From positions 1 through 8,420 of the forward strand of contig CAYYAQ010000203.1 in NCBI GenBank assembly GCA_964469555.1: a stretch of 8,420 bases of DNA, given 5' to 3'. The notes beneath the pieces are model-generated. The model ran no database searches. It was not told where the DNA came from and saw only the letters and a list, made by a program, of their open reading frames with translations. Every line of letters begins with the position of its first letter. The stretch's first letter is position 1. Of the stretch, positions 7,401 to 8,420 are shown one piece after another. The translations under genes were made by a program, and so were the position numbers. The DNA comes from CAYYAQ01 sp964469555. Its GTDB lineage: Bacteria; Planctomycetota; UBA1135; UBA2386.

Positions 7401-7645
7401 ATGGAGCCGTGGTGTTGGGTCAAGTCATCGAGGAGACACCGTCAGAACTGAAGGTGATGACGAATCCATATCAACCATCCGAACTGACCGTGGTCAAGGT
7501 CGCGAACATCAAGTCGCGGAAGCTCTCGAATATCTCGCAGATGCCGCCGATGTTGATCGCCATGTTCAACGAGGTAGAGCTGTTGGATTTCATGGCCTAC
7601 GTCTTGTCCTCGGGGAGCCCACGCCATTCATACTTCAAGAAGTAG
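4424..7645 (+). CDS. DUF1080 / PVC-type dehydrogenase propeller / c-type haem fusion protein
   Basis: A 1073-residue exported multidomain protein. Residues 1 to about 28 are a signal peptide (hydrophobic LLWFMVALACC, cleavage near VQSQ). Residues about 30 to 237 form a DUF1080/3-keto-disaccharide hydrolase domain: LFDGKSLNGW (33 to 42), FWTVEDGTITG, SGVQYRSR, HQGPPMEIQFKDILIRKLE. Residues about 246 to 600 are a PVC 'putative membrane-bound dehydrogenase' beta-propeller related to sorbosone and PQQ-glucose dehydrogenases: AHGSHAMIV (H364, H367), SGMRNPCDLAI (R443), LFTFDADMEWDMG (D460, D462), NHLASGAEFGWR, and an EF-hand-like loop DTNGDDQFD (341 to 349). Residues about 605 to 900 are helical with HEAT-like segments. 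Residues about 925 to 1065 are the planctomycete haem-binding domain: CAVCH (C940, C943, H944), GLVGPDLSSLA, SDPNKAIN and a likely axial Met in SQMPPM (M1040). ATG 4424 gives a cleaner signal peptide than GTG 4394, which adds ten residues. It probably oxidises a sugar or related substrate in the periplasm and passes electrons to its haem; the substrate is unknown. Confidence 0.9.
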   Translation: MRVSVERPLTLLWFMVALACCVERVQSQEFRRLFDGKSLNGWHGDSRFWTVEDGTITGRSTKTNPLRQGTYLYSDEAFDDFELRFKFRINTKWGNSGVQYRSRVVDKEHYVVHGYQADIESGETYNGILYDVGGRAFIAKRGDRVVIDEHGTKNVVGKTCDPVEAQAAIRHGQWNDYAVIACKNRLRHVINGYVVVEVQDNEPGKGALTGILALQMHQGPPMEIQFKDILIRKLESFPAVSGRTHESAGLTLLPGYEAELLYSVPKKTQGSWISMTFDDKGRMIATAEGGSLYRLTFPKIGESGQARVEELKIKEAKDTRGLLWAFDSLYVATDAVYRLQDTNGDDQFDKVTKILGNVTSRSAHGSHAMIVTEDGKGIYFINGNFTKFANNMPGRQPPVWKADALLPHIINTRHAAGVRAPGAWVCRFDPDGQNPEMLASGMRNPCDLAINEDGELFTFDADMEWDMGMPWYRPTRINHLASGAEFGWRTGSQKWPDYYADSLGAVVNIGPSSPTGIVSGAKTRFPARYRACLYVCDWTFGTLYAVHLQAEGASYRGEKEEFATKMGFPLVDVEAGPEGALYLLTGGWANQSDIYRIRYAGTENLEGRHAAVDPRAQQLRSLRRTLEYHHRRVGRAAVVEAWKYLSHPDRHIRYAARIAIENQDIELWRQRVFAEEDPIAVVHSVIALARHGDRSLLERTIQKLGEVDFAKLSRFHQLGLLRAYGLVLSRWGKPSAKTQQRLTKRLASHFPASDKALNRELCCLLSYLEAPTVVSETIALMKHEKPEVTTSHGDLLKRNKGNPRASSNGAVIERMLANHPNIQSIYYLYALKDVRRGWTFEDRKYFFSWIKENMKRNGGVSYPYFMNKIKEAAIQNVPEEQKKSLAYLLSDGKPIDLGVLPKARGPGRNWQKAEVLALLEKGLSKRNFNRGKRMFQAAHCAVCHRFAGEGGLVGPDLSSLANRFSPGDILESISDPNKAINQFYQSAQIALDNGAVVLGQVIEETPSELKVMTNPYQPSELTVVKVANIKSRKLSNISQMPPMLIAMFNEVELLDFMAYVLSSGSPRHSYFKK

Positions 7646-7686
7646 AGTCTGAGTAGCCGGACGGGTTGCGGGAAAGGCGGCCTCCA

Positions 7687-7715
7687 GCCTCGAATCAAAG
7701 CATCGCCTTCGAGGC
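7687..7715 (+). terminator. Hairpin after the DUF1080 fusion gene
   Basis: GCCTCGAA (7687..7694) and TTCGAGGC (7708..7715) form a perfect 8-bp stem with a 13-base loop, starting 42 bases after the stop codon. No T-run follows. The position suits a transcription end or an mRNA 3' stabiliser, but the stem is short and this remains a candidate. Confidence 0.4.
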
Positions 7716-7767
7716 AGAGCACCCTGGATCGAGCCGTAGCCGTTGGTACTCGGGGGGGCTCATCATC

Positions 7768-7814
7768 AGGATCAAGTGCGGCGAGAGAGTTGCGCATCAC
7801 CGCCATTTGATCCT
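7768..7814 (+). other. Imperfect inverted repeat between the fusion gene and the right-edge gene
   Basis: AGGATCAAGTG (7768..7778) pairs with 7804..7814 (CATTTGATCCT) over 11 bp including one G-U pair. After a bulged C (7803), a further CGG/CCG triplet pairs (7779..7781 with 7800..7802). The loop is about 18 bases. It lies about 110 bp upstream of the next start codon, so it could be a second terminator, an operator or a leader structure. The rest of the 278-bp gap shows no gene I can support. Confidence 0.4.
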
Positions 7815-7923
7815 CCTGGGCCCCGGAAGGGTTGCGGCTTGCCAGCGCCGAGAATCGTAGGACTACTGCGCCAGACTTGGGGATAACGTAGGGGGGTCCG
7901 GTAATGACTTCGCAAGACGCATC

Positions 7924-8420
7924 ATGGAACACACGCTCAAGACCGTGCGGAACCTCTCAATCATCCTGGTCTCGGTATCCGGGATTGCCGCCGCGCAGAG
8001 CGGCACGAGCAGTTGGATCGGGCCCGCCCCCTCGGGTGCGGAGTACCCGGCCGGCGAGGAGGCACGACGCTTTGACACTCTCACCAGGGATCTGAAGCAA
8101 CGTGGCCAGTTCAAGAAGTTCGCAGCCCAGGCGTTCCATAAGCAAGCGCTGATACTGGACAGCGACCGCGACCCGTTGGACGTCATCCTCCGGCGCGCCG
8201 CTGCGCTCCTGGCCGATCTTGCCGGCATGCAGAAGGCACCGGACCTGAAACCACTGGCTGGCGAACTCTCCCGACTGAAGGTCAGCGCCGAAGCGACGGA
8301 AGTGAAAGACCGAAAGGCCCGGCGACTGCTGTTTGACAAGGTCTGTCATCTGCGCCGACGGATCGCGTTCGCAAACCCGCTGCTCGACTTCGACGACGTG
8401 TTGATCCTGAAGCGTCACCC
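7924..8420 (+). CDS. Exported protein, N-terminal 165 residues, resembling HZS-alpha-like planctomycete proteins; cut by window edge
   Basis: The frame is open from ATG 7924 to the right edge. Residues 1 to about 25 form a signal peptide (RNLSIILVSVSGIAAAQ, cleavage after Ala-Ala-Ala or Ala-Gln). The remainder is helical and charged (RRFDTLTRDLKQRGQFKKFA, LDVILRRAAALLADLAG) and ends in VCHLRRRIAFANPLLDFDDV followed by LILKRH (residues 139 to 165). The 'R.IA..NPLLDFD.lL..KRH' segment is familiar to me from the region preceding the main domain of large planctomycete exported proteins related to the hydrazine synthase alpha subunit (HZS_alpha middle domain). Some of these carry further haem, SUMF1 or carbohydrate-binding modules. 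The domains that would confirm this are outside the window. No Shine-Dalgarno precedes the ATG; an ATG at 7904 is in another frame. It follows the DUF1080 fusion gene on the same strand after 278 bp with two hairpins, so co-transcription is uncertain. Confidence 0.6.
   Translation, partial: MEHTLKTVRNLSIILVSVSGIAAAQSGTSSWIGPAPSGAEYPAGEEARRFDTLTRDLKQRGQFKKFAAQAFHKQALILDSDRDPLDVILRRAAALLADLAGMQKAPDLKPLAGELSRLKVSAEATEVKDRKARRLLFDKVCHLRRRIAFANPLLDFDDVLILKRH

Noticed and set aside
7597..7932. Minus-strand open frame of 111 codons in the gap before the right-edge gene
   Set aside because: It overlaps the ends of both flanking genes, contains the two hairpins and shows no domain; I treat the gap as non-coding.
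1..8420. CRISPR array, tRNA, rRNA or insertion sequence
   Set aside because: I saw no regularly spaced direct repeats beyond the single two-copy 25-bp block, no tRNA-like cloverleaf sequence, and no transposase with terminal inverted repeats.

Overview
The window looks like a chromosomal segment of a GC-rich member of the Planctomycetota (PVC superphylum). The main evidence is the long gene at 4424..7645. It joins a DUF1080 (3-keto-disaccharide hydrolase) domain, a PVC-type 'membrane-bound dehydrogenase' propeller and a CxxCH haem domain, a combination of families that is abundant in planctomycetes. The secreted-protein styles at 2924..3973 and 7924..8420, and the general lack of Shine-Dalgarno sites, fit the same assignment. 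All assignments come from reading translations and recalling families; no database search was possible.

Left part (1..924). The first 86 codons of a trimethylamine methyltransferase (MttB superfamily) gene run off the left edge on the minus strand. Divergent from it, about 65 bp away, lies the decayed remnant of a methyltransferase-partner corrinoid protein. The helical cap and the start of the B12 domain, with an intact D-x-H-x-x-G motif, are readable. The reading frame is broken by an amber stop and a frameshift, and the C-terminal part of the B12 domain is missing. The pair looks like a methylamine or betaine demethylation module whose local corrinoid subunit has died.

Middle part (925..4423). 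A polytopic DUF2723/TMEM260-like membrane protein (925..2625, plus) converges on a secreted, Lys/Thr/Gly-rich protein with a signal peptide (2924..3973, minus). Two strong GC-rich hairpins lie between them, one behind each gene. The leader of the secreted-protein gene carries a near-perfect 25-bp tandem duplication just before its ribosome-binding site. The remaining 390 bp up to the next gene is mostly unexplained and includes a minus-strand stretch resembling an acidic Ca-binding repeat.

Right part (4424..8420). The 1073-residue DUF1080/propeller/cytochrome fusion is followed by a 278-bp gap with two hairpins. After the gap comes the 5' end of another exported protein that resembles the N-terminal region of large planctomycete hydrazine-synthase-alpha-like proteins. 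The two genes may belong to one periplasmic oxidation or degradation locus. The fusion suggests that sugar oxidation, electron transfer to a c-haem and hydrolysis of the keto-glycoside could be combined in one polypeptide; this is inference.
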